NCBI RefSeq assembly: GCF_049532965.1
Contig: NZ_CP186694.1
Span: 2,604,001 to 2,668,000, forward strand
DNA from: Roseateles sp049532965
GTDB taxonomy: Bacteria > Pseudomonadota > Gammaproteobacteria > Burkholderiales > Burkholderiaceae_C
DNA length: 64,000 nucleotides
Reading direction: 5' to 3'
This document shows, piece after piece, positions 26,626 to 35,113 of the stretch (positions are counted from its first letter, which is position 1; each line of letters opens with the position of its first letter). Under the pieces are notes generated by a model. It was not told the origin of the DNA, did no database searches, and worked only from the letters and a program-made list of their open reading frames with translations. Made by a program: the position numbers and the translations under genes.

Positions 26626-27408
26626 ATGCTTCGCTCGCTCTGGACCGCCAAGACCGGCATGGAAGCCCAGCAGACCCAGCTGGACGTCATTTCCCACAAC
26701 CTGGCCAACGTCGCGACCAACGGCTACAAGAAGTCGCACGTCACGTTCAACGACCTGCTGTACCAGACGCAGCGTCAGGCCGGCGCCAACAACACCGAGC
26801 AGACCACGCTGCCCACCGGGCTGCAGGTCGGCCTGGGCGTGCGCGCGGTGGCCACCTCGCGCAGCCATTCGCAGGGCAGCCTGACGCAGACGGCCAACTC
26901 GCTGGACGTCGCGATCAAGGGCAACGGCTTCTTCCAGATCCAGATGCCCGACGGCACCACCGCCTACACCCGCGACGGCAACTTCCAGCTCGACGCCAAC
27001 GGCCAGGTCGTCACCAACGACGGCAACACGGTGCTGCCGGGCATCATCGTCCCGGCCGATGCCAAGTCCGTCACGATCGGTGCCGACGGCACGGTCAGCG
27101 TCACCACCGCGGCCAGCGCCACGCCGACGACGCTGGGCCAGTTGCAGCTGGCCAACTTCATCAACCCGCCGGGCCTGGAATCGCTGGGCGGCAACCTGTA
27201 CGCCGAGACCGTCTCCTCCGGCACGCCGCAGACCGGCGCCCCGGGCCAGAACAGCCTGGGCACGGTGCAGCAGGGCTTCGTCGAGACGTCCAACGTCAAC
27301 GTGGTCGAGGAACTGGTGCAGATGATCCAGACCCAGCGCGCCTACGAGATGAACTCCAAGGCGATCCAGACCAGCGACCAGATGCTGCAGAAGCTGTCGC
27401 AGATCTGA
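26626..27408 (+). CDS. flgG: flagellar distal rod protein FlgG
   Basis: This 260-residue distal rod subunit begins MLRSLWTAKTGMEAQQTQLDVISHNLANVATNGYKKSHVTFNDLLYQTQRQAGA, which is diagnostic. The core has NSLDVAIKGNGFFQIQMPDG, and the C-terminal helix is NVNVVEELVQMIQTQRAYEMNSKAIQTSDQMLQKL. AGGAG precedes the start. Confidence 0.98.
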   Translation: MLRSLWTAKTGMEAQQTQLDVISHNLANVATNGYKKSHVTFNDLLYQTQRQAGANNTEQTTLPTGLQVGLGVRAVATSRSHSQGSLTQTANSLDVAIKGNGFFQIQMPDGTTAYTRDGNFQLDANGQVVTNDGNTVLPGIIVPADAKSVTIGADGTVSVTTAASATPTTLGQLQLANFINPPGLESLGGNLYAETVSSGTPQTGAPGQNSLGTVQQGFVETSNVNVVEELVQMIQTQRAYEMNSKAIQTSDQMLQKLSQI

Positions 27409-27500
27409 CCGGGCTGAGGGCCCCTCTTCGGCCGATCGGGCGCTGGCCGCCCGGGCGACCATGAGGGCCCTGTCGTCCCGCCGCGATCCAAGGAGTTGTC

Positions 27501-28217
27501 ATGCCTTCGTCCCCGTCTTCCGCCCGCCCGCTGGTCCGCCTGGCCGCTTCGGCCGCCGCGCTCGCCGCCGCCTTCGCCCTCACGGCCTGCGGCACGATGT
27601 ACCCGCAGCCGCGCGTGGACATGCAGCCCGCGCCCGTCGTCAAGATGCCGGAGCCGATTCCCGCCTCCGCCAACAACGGCGCGATCTACCAGACCGCCAA
27701 CTACCGCCCGCTGTTCGAGGATCACCGCGCCCGCCTGGTCGGCGACATCGTCACGGTGCAGATCGTCGAGCGCGTCAGCGCCTCGCAGAAGTCCAGCTCC
27801 GAGCTGGACAAGACCGGCGCCGTGGCTGCCGGCGTGACCGCGATCCCCGGCATCGCCGGCAATTCCTTCGGCGGCGGCCGGGCCGAACTGGCCGGCTCGT
27901 CCTCCAACAAGAGCGCCGGCAAGGGCACGAACGAGAACACCAACGACTTCTCCGGCACCATCACCGCCGTCGTCACCGGCGTGCTGCCCAATGGCCACCT
28001 GCTGATCTCGGGCGAGAAGCAGGTCGGCGTCAACAGCAACGTCGACGTGCTGCGTTTCTACGGGCAGGTGGATCCGCAATCGATCCGCCAGGGCAACACC
28101 GTCGCCTCGACGGCGATCGCCAATGTCCGCGTCGAGCAGCGCGGCCGCGGCGCGGTCGCGGACGCCCATGGAATTGGCTGGCTATCCCGCTTCTTCTTGA
28201 ACCTTTCGCCCATTTAA
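27501..28217 (+). CDS. flgH: flagellar L-ring lipoprotein FlgH
   Basis: This 238-residue outer-membrane lipoprotein forms the L ring. It has a signal peptide with lipobox LTAC (cysteine near residue 33), then YQTANYRPLFEDHRARLVGDIVTVQIVERVSASQKSSSELDK and the conserved NGHLLISGEKQVGVNSNVDVLRFYGQVDP. It ends GIGWLSRFFLNLSPI. AAGGAG lies 6 bases before the ATG. Confidence 0.98.
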   Translation: MPSSPSSARPLVRLAASAAALAAAFALTACGTMYPQPRVDMQPAPVVKMPEPIPASANNGAIYQTANYRPLFEDHRARLVGDIVTVQIVERVSASQKSSSELDKTGAVAAGVTAIPGIAGNSFGGGRAELAGSSSNKSAGKGTNENTNDFSGTITAVVTGVLPNGHLLISGEKQVGVNSNVDVLRFYGQVDPQSIRQGNTVASTAIANVRVEQRGRGAVADAHGIGWLSRFFLNLSPI

Positions 28218-28231
28218 GTTTCCCCACAATC

Positions 28232-28260
28232 GGTCACACGACTCTGGCAACCGTGTGACC
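28232..28260 (+). promoter_or_regulatory. hairpin overlapping the flgI translation start
   Basis: A perfect 9-bp inverted repeat GGTCACACG/CGTGTGACC encloses an 11-base loop. Its right arm covers the GTG at 28255 and ends four bases before the ATG at 28264. No Shine-Dalgarno is visible, so the hairpin may limit flgI initiation (inference). Confidence 0.55.
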
Positions 28261-29412
28261 GAGATGTACCCCACCACCGCCTTCCCCCGCTTCTTCCATC
28301 GCTCTCCCCGCCTGCTGGCTTCCGGCCTGCTCGCGCTGATGGCCCTGCTGTCGATCGCGACGCCGGCCGAGGCGACGCGCATCAAGGAAGTGGCCGCGGT
28401 CCAGGGCGTGCGCTCCAACCCGCTGACCGGCTACGGCCTGGTCGTGGGCCTGGACGGCACCGGCGACCAGACCACGCAGGCCCCCTTCACCGGCCAGAGC
28501 ATGACGGCGATGCTGCAGCAGTTCGGCGTGCTGCTGCCGCCGGGCGTGACCATGCAGCCGCGCAACGTCGCGGCGGTGATGATCACGGCCGTCCTGCCCC
28601 CGTTCGCGCAGCCCGGCCAGCCGCTGGACGTCGTCGTGTCGTCCATGGGCAATGCCAAGAGCCTGCGCGGCGGCACGCTGATCGCCACGCCGCTGCGCGG
28701 TGCCGACGGCCAGGTCTACGCGATCGCCCAGGGCAACCTGATCGTCGGCGGCGCCGGCGCGTCCGCGGGCGGCTCCAAGGTCCAGATCAACCACCTGAGC
28801 GCCGGGCGCATCCCCGGCGGCGCGCTCGTCGAGCGCAGCGTGCCCACGCCGCTGCAGCAGAACGAGTGGCTGCAGCTCGACCTCAACGCTTCCGACTTCG
28901 GCACCGCGCGCGCGGTCGCCAAGGCGATCAACCGCGCCAAGGGCGAAGGCACCGCGATGGCGCTGGACGGCCGTGTCGTCAAGGTGCGCGCGCCGCTGGC
29001 GCCGGACGCCCGCGTCGCCTTCCTCGCCGACATGGAGAACCTGAGCTTCGACCAGGAAACCCCGGCCGCCCGCGTCGTCATCAACGCCCGCACCGGCTCG
29101 GTGGTCATGAACCAGGCGGTCACGCTGCAGCCCTGCGCGGTCGCGCACGGCAACCTGGCGGTGACCATCTCCAGCACGCCGCAGGTGAGCCAGCCCAACG
29201 CGCTGTCGGGCGGCCAGACCACGGTCACGCAGAAGACCGACATCTCGATCAAGCAGGACCCCGGTTCGCTGATCCAGCTGCCTGCGGGCGCGCGGCTCAA
29301 CGATGTCGTCAAGGCGCTCAACACGCTCGGCGCGACGCCGCAGGACCTGCTCGCGATCCTGCAGGCGATGAAGACCGCCGGTGCCCTGCAAGCCGAGATC
29401 GAGGTGATCTGA
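28255..29412 (+). CDS. flgI: flagellar P-ring protein FlgI
   Basis: This periplasmic P-ring subunit has a signal peptide ending ATPAEA and a mature start TRIKEVAAVQGVRSNPLTGYGLVVGLDGTGDQT, the FlgI hallmark. The end is IQLPAGARLNDVVKALNTLGATPQDLLAILQAMKTAGALQAEIEVI. Length is 385 residues from GTG 28255 or 382 from ATG 28264; neither has a clear ribosome-binding site. The assembly partner is FlgA. Confidence 0.97.
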   Translation: MTEMYPTTAFPRFFHRSPRLLASGLLALMALLSIATPAEATRIKEVAAVQGVRSNPLTGYGLVVGLDGTGDQTTQAPFTGQSMTAMLQQFGVLLPPGVTMQPRNVAAVMITAVLPPFAQPGQPLDVVVSSMGNAKSLRGGTLIATPLRGADGQVYAIAQGNLIVGGAGASAGGSKVQINHLSAGRIPGGALVERSVPTPLQQNEWLQLDLNASDFGTARAVAKAINRAKGEGTAMALDGRVVKVRAPLAPDARVAFLADMENLSFDQETPAARVVINARTGSVVMNQAVTLQPCAVAHGNLAVTISSTPQVSQPNALSGGQTTVTQKTDISIKQDPGSLIQLPAGARLNDVVKALNTLGATPQDLLAILQAMKTAGALQAEIEVI

Positions 29413-29413
29413 C

Positions 29414-30310
29414 ATGGCGCTCTCCACTCCCCTGAGCACCGCCCTGGGCCTGGGCGCCCAAGGCCTGTCGTCGGACACGCGTTCGGTCGAGCAGCTCAAG
29501 TCCACCGCGTCGCGCGACCCCAAGGCCGCCGTCAAGGAAACCGCGCGCCAGTTCGAGGCCCTCTTCATGCAGGAGGTCATGAAGAGCATGCGCCAGGCCA
29601 CGATGAGCAGCGGCATGATGGAGAACTCGGCGACCCAGATGGGGTCCGAGATGCTGGACCAGCAGTACGCGTCGAAGATGACCGGCCTGCCCGGCGGCTT
29701 GTCGCAGGCGATCGAGCGCCATCTGCAGCGCCAGCTCGGCGTCAAGGACGGCGAGCTGCCCAGCGCCAAGGACGCGAAGTCCATCGCCCGGGCCGCGCCG
29801 CTGCCGCAGCTGGCCGTGAAGAACGTGCAGCCGCATGTGCAGGACTTCATCCTGAAGCACGACGGTGCCGCCAAGGCCGCGCAGGCCGCCACCGGCATCC
29901 CCGCGAGCTTCATGATCGCGCAGGCCGCGCACGAGTCCGGCTGGGGCAAGCGCGAGATCCTCCACAGGGACGGCTCGAGCAGCTTCAACGTCTTCGGCAT
30001 CAAGGCCGGCGCCAGTTGGACCGGCAAGGTCGCCGAAGTGCAGACCACCGAGTATGTCGACGGCAAGCCGATGAAGGTGACGGCCAAGTTCCGCGCCTAC
30101 GGCAGCTACGAGGAGGCGTTCAAGGACTACGCGCGCCTCATCGGCACCAACGATCGCTACCGGGACGTCGTGGCCAAGGCCAACACCGGCAGCGCCGAGG
30201 GCTTCGCCAAGGGCCTGCAGAAGGCCGGCTACGCCACGGACCCGGAATACGCGACCAAGCTGGCGCGCACGATCAACACCACGATGCGCGTGCAGCGCGC
30301 GCTGGCCTGA
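29414..30310 (+). CDS. flgJ: flagellar rod assembly protein / muramidase FlgJ
   Basis: This 298-residue bifunctional protein has an N-terminal rod-capping domain (KETARQFEALFMQEVMKSMRQATMSSGMMENSATQMGSEMLDQQYA). Its C-terminal peptidoglycan hydrolase of glycoside hydrolase family 73 (SFMIAQAAHESGWGKREI, catalytic Glu174; then SSSFNVFGIKAGASWTG) cuts a hole for the rod. It lies one base after the flgI stop, suggesting coupling. Confidence 0.97.
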   Translation: MALSTPLSTALGLGAQGLSSDTRSVEQLKSTASRDPKAAVKETARQFEALFMQEVMKSMRQATMSSGMMENSATQMGSEMLDQQYASKMTGLPGGLSQAIERHLQRQLGVKDGELPSAKDAKSIARAAPLPQLAVKNVQPHVQDFILKHDGAAKAAQAATGIPASFMIAQAAHESGWGKREILHRDGSSSFNVFGIKAGASWTGKVAEVQTTEYVDGKPMKVTAKFRAYGSYEEAFKDYARLIGTNDRYRDVVAKANTGSAEGFAKGLQKAGYATDPEYATKLARTINTTMRVQRALA

Positions 30311-30354
30311 TCGCGCCCGGCTGAGGACGACCAGGAAGGAACGAGGAGCACGTC

Positions 30355-32331
30355 ATGGGGACCTCTCCGCTGCTGTCGCTGGGCATGCGCGCCATGTTCG
30401 CCAACCAGGCGGCGCTGCAGACGATCGGCCAGAACATTGCCAATGCGAACACGCAGGGCTACTCGCGCCAGGAAGTCGTGCTGACGACGCCGGAGGGCCA
30501 GTTCACTGGCGCCGGCTACTTCGGCAAGGGCGTCAACATCCAGACGGTGACCCGCTCGCACAACGAGTTCCTGACCCGCGAGGCCGCGGCGGCCAAGTCG
30601 CAGGCCTTCATGGACACCGCGATGCAGTCGCAGCTGGCGCAGCTGGAGAAGCTGTTCCCGACCGGCGAGGACGGCCTGGGCCAGTCCACCAACGACTTCC
30701 TGAACGCGCTGGTCGACGTCGCCAGCCGTCCGTCGGATCCATCGGCGCGTCAGGTGGTGCTGGGCAAGGCGCAGCAGCTGGCCGCCCGCTTCCAGAGCGC
30801 CGGCCAGCAGTTGGCCGACCTGCAATCGGGTGTCGTCAGCGACATGAACGCCGACGTCAAGCAGGTCAACGAGCTGGCCAAGCAGATCGCTGCGGCCAAC
30901 GACCAGATCGCGCGTTCGGCCGGGTCCTCGCACACGCCCAACGACCTGCTGGACAAGCGCGACCAGTTGATCTCGCAGCTCAGCCAGTACGTGCAGGTCA
31001 GCACCGTGCCCAACAGCCGCGACGGCACGATGGGCGTGTTCATCGGCGGCGGCCAGGTGCTGGTGCTGGGCGGGCAGGCGCAGCAGCTCTCGATCACGCC
31101 GGATCCGTACGACGGCGCGCGCGCGCAGCTGTCGATCAGCGATTCCGCCGGCACCCGCGCGCTGGATGAAAGCACGCTCACCGGCGGCTCGCTGACCGCG
31201 CTGCTGCGTTACCAGAACACCCACCTGCAGGACGCCCGCAACCTGCTGGGCCAGATGGCGACGGCGATCGCCTCGCGCGTCAACGAGCAGCAGGCGCTGG
31301 GCATCGACCTGAAGGCGCAAGCGGGCGGTCCGCTGTTCACGATCGCCGACCCGACGGTGCTGCCAGCGACGACCAACCGCGGCGATGCCCGGATCAGCGC
31401 CACGGTCACCGATGGCGCGCTGGTCCCGGCGCTCTCGTTCACGATCACGCCGGACCCGACCGGCACGCCCGACAGCTACCAGATCGCGGTGCGCCCGGGC
31501 GGCCAGCCGACGATCATGAGCAACGACCAGATCAAGGCGGCCTACGGCATCAGCCTGTCGACGACCGGCACGATGCAGCAGGGCGACAGCTTCCTGCTCG
31601 AGCCGGTGGCCAACGCGGCCGGCAGCTTCAAGCGCGCGCTGGACGATCCGTCGGGCCTGGCGGCGGCCTCGCCGATCGTCGGCACGACCGACGTCAACAA
31701 CAAGGGCACGGCCACGATCGACTCGCTGTACGCGATCAACGACAAGTTCGACAAGTCCAAGCAGCCCGCGACCATCGAGTTCGGCACGGTCAACCCGGAC
31801 AACAGCATCAACTACACGATCACGCTGTCGGACAACACCAGCGTCAGCGGCACCTGGAAGGCCGGCGGCGCGATCGGCAACGATCCGGCCAATGGCGTGG
31901 ACCTGGGCTTCGAGCTGCGCCTGAACGGCGCGCCGCGCGCCGGCGACAAGATCGCGCTGCAGGTGTCGGACCGGGTGGTCTCGACCAACAACGGCAATGC
32001 CAAGGCCTTCCTGACGCTGCAGAGCGAGCCGTTCCTGGGCAGGCAGTTGCAGGCCGACGGCACGCTGTCGCGCGGCCAGACCGTCAACGAGGCCTACGCG
32101 GCCGCGATGGCGGACATCGGCGCGCGCGTGCAGGGCGCGGACTACCTGGCGCAGGTGTCCACGTCGGTCGCCTCCGATGCCGAAGCCACGCGCGCCAGCC
32201 AGGCGGGCGTCAACCTGGATGAGGAAGCGGCCCGCCTGATGCAGTTCCAGCAGGGCTACCAGGCCGCCGCCAAGGTGCTGCAGACCGCGCAGAACCTGTT
32301 CGACCAATTGCTGAGCATCGTCGACCGCTGA
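30355..32331 (+). CDS. flgK: flagellar hook-associated protein 1, FlgK
   Basis: This 658-residue hook-filament junction protein has the N-terminal signature MFANQAALQTIGQNIANANTQGYSRQEVVLTT and the C-terminal helix VNLDEEAARLMQFQQGYQAAAKVLQTAQNLFDQLLSIVDR. It is a FlgN client. GAACGAGGAG precedes the ATG. It is co-oriented with flgJ (44-base gap); I saw no separate sigma-28 promoter. Confidence 0.97.
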   Translation: MGTSPLLSLGMRAMFANQAALQTIGQNIANANTQGYSRQEVVLTTPEGQFTGAGYFGKGVNIQTVTRSHNEFLTREAAAAKSQAFMDTAMQSQLAQLEKLFPTGEDGLGQSTNDFLNALVDVASRPSDPSARQVVLGKAQQLAARFQSAGQQLADLQSGVVSDMNADVKQVNELAKQIAAANDQIARSAGSSHTPNDLLDKRDQLISQLSQYVQVSTVPNSRDGTMGVFIGGGQVLVLGGQAQQLSITPDPYDGARAQLSISDSAGTRALDESTLTGGSLTALLRYQNTHLQDARNLLGQMATAIASRVNEQQALGIDLKAQAGGPLFTIADPTVLPATTNRGDARISATVTDGALVPALSFTITPDPTGTPDSYQIAVRPGGQPTIMSNDQIKAAYGISLSTTGTMQQGDSFLLEPVANAAGSFKRALDDPSGLAAASPIVGTTDVNNKGTATIDSLYAINDKFDKSKQPATIEFGTVNPDNSINYTITLSDNTSVSGTWKAGGAIGNDPANGVDLGFELRLNGAPRAGDKIALQVSDRVVSTNNGNAKAFLTLQSEPFLGRQLQADGTLSRGQTVNEAYAAAMADIGARVQGADYLAQVSTSVASDAEATRASQAGVNLDEEAARLMQFQQGYQAAAKVLQTAQNLFDQLLSIVDR

Positions 32332-32367
32332 GGCGGCGCGCTGCATTGATTCCTGAGGGAACGAGCC

Positions 32368-33615
32368 ATGCGACTCTCCACCGCCAACATGTTCGACGCC
32401 AGCATCTCGACGCTGCAGCGCCGCCAGCAGGAAATGCAGGAGGCGCAGCAGCGCCTGACCAGCGGCAAGCGCGTCGAGAAGGCCAGCGACGATCCGACCG
32501 GCGCGGCCCGCGCCGAGCGCGCGCGCACCTCGATCGGGCAGGTCGATGCCAGCCAGCGCGCGCTGGACGCCAGCCGCAACAGCATGACGCTGGCCGAGAG
32601 TGCGCTGGGCGACGCCAACGAGCTGATGCAGCAGATCCGCGAGGCGCTGGTGGCCGCGGGCAACGCCAGCTACAGCGATCCCGAGCGGCAGGGCCTGGCC
32701 AACAAGATCCAGGGCCTGCGCGACCAGTTGCTGGCGATCGCCAACCGCGGCGACGGCGCGGGCGGCTACCTGTTCTCCGGCCAGGGCACCTCGGGCGTGC
32801 CCTTCCTCGACAACCCGGTGCAGCGCGACGGCTCGGGCAACCGCATCGGCGGCGGCGTGGGCTTCGAGGGCATCTCGGGCAGCGTCACCACCGGCAACCT
32901 CGAGAACTACCCGCTCAGCGTCGATGGCCGCCAGGCGTGGGAGCAGGCGCGCAGCGGCAACGGCACCTTCGAGACCGGCCCGGCGCCCAATGTGCTGACC
33001 GGCAAGGCCGCGACCGGCTTCATCGATGCCGGCCGCGTCACCGATCCGTCGCTGGTCACCGGGGACACGTACAGCATCGTCATCAGCGGCACCGCGCCGT
33101 CGCAGACTTACACGGTCTTCAACGAGTCGCAGGGGCATGTGCCCGTCGCCAGCGACAACTTCTCCGGCGGCAACACGATCAAGTTCGATGGCATGGCGAT
33201 GACGGTGGCGGGGTCGCCGTCGGATGGGGACAGCTTCAGCGTCAAGCCGTCGACGGCGGACCTGAAGGTCTTCGAGGTGCTGGACCGCACCATCGAGTCG
33301 CTCAAGGTCACCGGCCGCACCGGCCCGGAGATCACGCAGACCAACCTGGTGAACCTGCGCGACCTGGACGCGGTGATGGGCAACCTGGCCAACGTGCGCA
33401 GCCAGGTCGGCGAGCAGATGAACAACCTGGACGGCTCCGAATCGCGGCTGCAGACGCTGAAGGTTTACAACAAGGCTGAGCAATCTGCCGCAGAGGATCT
33501 GGACATGACGCAGGGCATTTCGGACTTCCAGAACCAGCAGACGGGCTACGATGCGGCGCTGAAGACCTACTCGATGGTGCAGCGCATGTCGCTGTTCCAG
33601 TACATCAACTCCTGA
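32368..33615 (+). CDS. flgL: flagellar hook-associated protein 3, FlgL
   Basis: This 415-residue junction protein resembles flagellin at its ends: MRLSTANMFDASISTLQRRQQEMQEAQQRLTSGKRVEKASDDP and GISDFQNQQTGYDAALKTYSMVQRMSLFQYI. The middle contains LFSGQGTSGVPF. It is the last structural gene of the flg run, 36 bases after flgK. Confidence 0.97.
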   Translation: MRLSTANMFDASISTLQRRQQEMQEAQQRLTSGKRVEKASDDPTGAARAERARTSIGQVDASQRALDASRNSMTLAESALGDANELMQQIREALVAAGNASYSDPERQGLANKIQGLRDQLLAIANRGDGAGGYLFSGQGTSGVPFLDNPVQRDGSGNRIGGGVGFEGISGSVTTGNLENYPLSVDGRQAWEQARSGNGTFETGPAPNVLTGKAATGFIDAGRVTDPSLVTGDTYSIVISGTAPSQTYTVFNESQGHVPVASDNFSGGNTIKFDGMAMTVAGSPSDGDSFSVKPSTADLKVFEVLDRTIESLKVTGRTGPEITQTNLVNLRDLDAVMGNLANVRSQVGEQMNNLDGSESRLQTLKVYNKAEQSAAEDLDMTQGISDFQNQQTGYDAALKTYSMVQRMSLFQYINS

Positions 33616-33628
33616 TGCGCCGATCTGC

Positions 33629-34774
33629 ATGAACTCGACACACGCCGTGCTGGGCCAAGTGGCCCTGGGGTACGCGCCCCTGGTTTCCAAGTCCCTCGAC
33701 ATCGAGGCCACCCGCGTCACGGTCTTCGCGCTGCGTCCGGAAGCGACGCCCGACGCGAACGCGCTGCTGGCGGCGCTGGTCGAGGCCTTCCCGGCGAAGG
33801 CGGTGCTGCTGAATGTCGCGCACGAGGGGCTGCTCAAGGGCCTGCTGGCCGCGGCGCTGCCCGCGAACGTGAAGATCGAGGTCCCCGCCTTCCTGCTGTC
33901 CGATCCCGAGGTGGCGGCGCAGGCGCAGGCGCGCGGCGCGCTGCTGAAGGGCCGCTCCGACGCGGCCGGTTTCAAGCAGCTGGTGCTGGACCTGCAGGAC
34001 CTGAACGGCGGTCCGCTGCCGGCGGGCAAGTCGGTGCTGGTCTCGGGCGCGCGCAGCGCGGCGGACTTCAAGCAGGCGCTGGGTGCCGGCGCTGCCGGCG
34101 TGCTGGGCTGGACGGTGCACGGTGAATTCGAGGCGCCAGCGGCGCCCGCGGCGCGCAGCGACTCGCAGGCCGACCTGCAGGTGATCGTCGAGCTGATGTC
34201 CCGGGTCGACCAGGGCGAGGACGTGGAGCGGCTGGAGCAGACGCTCAAGCGTGATCCGAGCCTGGCCTTCAAGCTGTTGCGCTACATGAATTCGGCCGCT
34301 TTCGGCCTGTCGGTGGAGGTCTCGTCCTTCCGCCACGCGATCATGCTGCTGGGCTACGCGCGGCTGCGCCGCTGGCTGGCGCTACTGCTGGCCACTGCGA
34401 GCAAGGACCACGCGATGCGCCCGGTCATGTACGGCGCGCTGCGTCGCGGCCTGGTGATGGAGGAACTGGCCAAGGGCATGACCGACTCGGAGGTCCGGGA
34501 CGAGATGTTCATCTGCGGCCTGTTCTCGCTGCTGGACCACATGCTGAAACAGCCGTTCGAGAAGCTGCTGCAGTCCATCCCGGTGCCCGAGCGCGTGCGC
34601 CAGGCGCTGGTCGAGCAGACCGGGCCGTACAAGGGCTACCTGGATCTGGTGCAGGCGATCGAGAACGAATCGGTCTTCGACATCCGCGCGGCGATCGACA
34701 CGTTGATGCTCGGTCCGGACGAAGTGAATCACGCCGTGCTGCGCGCATTGCACAAGGCCGCGCAGCTGGAGTAA
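33629..34774 (+). CDS. HDOD-domain protein with degenerate EAL-like N-terminus
   Basis: This 381-residue cytoplasmic protein has a C-terminal HDOD domain (about residues 180-375: VIVELMSRVDQGEDVERLEQTLKRDPSLAFKLLRYMNSAAFG, then FICGLFSLLDHMLKQPFEKLLQSIPVPERVRQAL). The N-terminal ~170 residues are arranged like the EAL part of YuxH-type proteins but lack the EAL, metal and catalytic motifs, so no phosphodiesterase activity is expected. It starts 13 bases after flgL, so it is probably co-transcribed with late flagellar genes. HDOD proteins act as scaffolds in signalling; the role here is unknown. Confidence 0.85.
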   Translation: MNSTHAVLGQVALGYAPLVSKSLDIEATRVTVFALRPEATPDANALLAALVEAFPAKAVLLNVAHEGLLKGLLAAALPANVKIEVPAFLLSDPEVAAQAQARGALLKGRSDAAGFKQLVLDLQDLNGGPLPAGKSVLVSGARSAADFKQALGAGAAGVLGWTVHGEFEAPAAPAARSDSQADLQVIVELMSRVDQGEDVERLEQTLKRDPSLAFKLLRYMNSAAFGLSVEVSSFRHAIMLLGYARLRRWLALLLATASKDHAMRPVMYGALRRGLVMEELAKGMTDSEVRDEMFICGLFSLLDHMLKQPFEKLLQSIPVPERVRQALVEQTGPYKGYLDLVQAIENESVFDIRAAIDTLMLGPDEVNHAVLRALHKAAQLE

Positions 34775-34800
34775 GCACCGCGGACTGCGAGAGCTCCCAC

Positions 34801-35096
34801 CCTCACCCCCACCCTCTCCCGCCCCGCGGGAGAGGGAGTAAGAGGTCCGCGGGACGGAGCCGCCACGGTCATCCCCTCGCCCCCGGAGGGGGAGAGGGTT
34901 AGGGTGAGGGGGCTCGTCGCCGGACACCACCGCAGCCATCGAGGGCCCCTCACCCCCAACCCTCTCCCGCCCCGCGGGAGAGGGTGCAGGAAGGAACCGA
35001 GCTGTCTTGCCCTCGCCCGCCCCGCGGAGGAGGGAATAAAGAGGACCGCGCGGTATGACTCCCTCTCCCGCTTGCGGGAGAGGGTAGGGGTGAGGG
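34801..35096. repeat. cluster of five REP-like palindromic repeats
   Basis: Units built on CCCTCACCCC...CCCTCTCCCGC(nnn)GCGGGAGAGGG occur at 34801-34836 and 34946-34986 in one orientation, and at 34873-34910 and 35061-35096 in the other. A degraded unit (CCCTCGCCC...GGAGGAGGG) lies at 35010-35034. Perfect 11-bp stems are visible in the first and last. The cluster fills the gap between the HDOD gene and the kinase gene; the last unit ends 17 bases before the kinase start. A sixth copy lies at 54390-54430. Confidence 0.85.
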
Positions 35097-35113
35097 TCTT
35101 TTAAACTCCCGCC

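Noticed and set aside
30229..34272. Very long open frame (over 1300 codons) antisense to flgK, flgL and the HDOD gene
   Set aside because: It lies opposite well-identified genes, its translation is Arg/Ala/Val/Leu-rich without domains, and such antisense frames arise readily in high-G+C codon usage.
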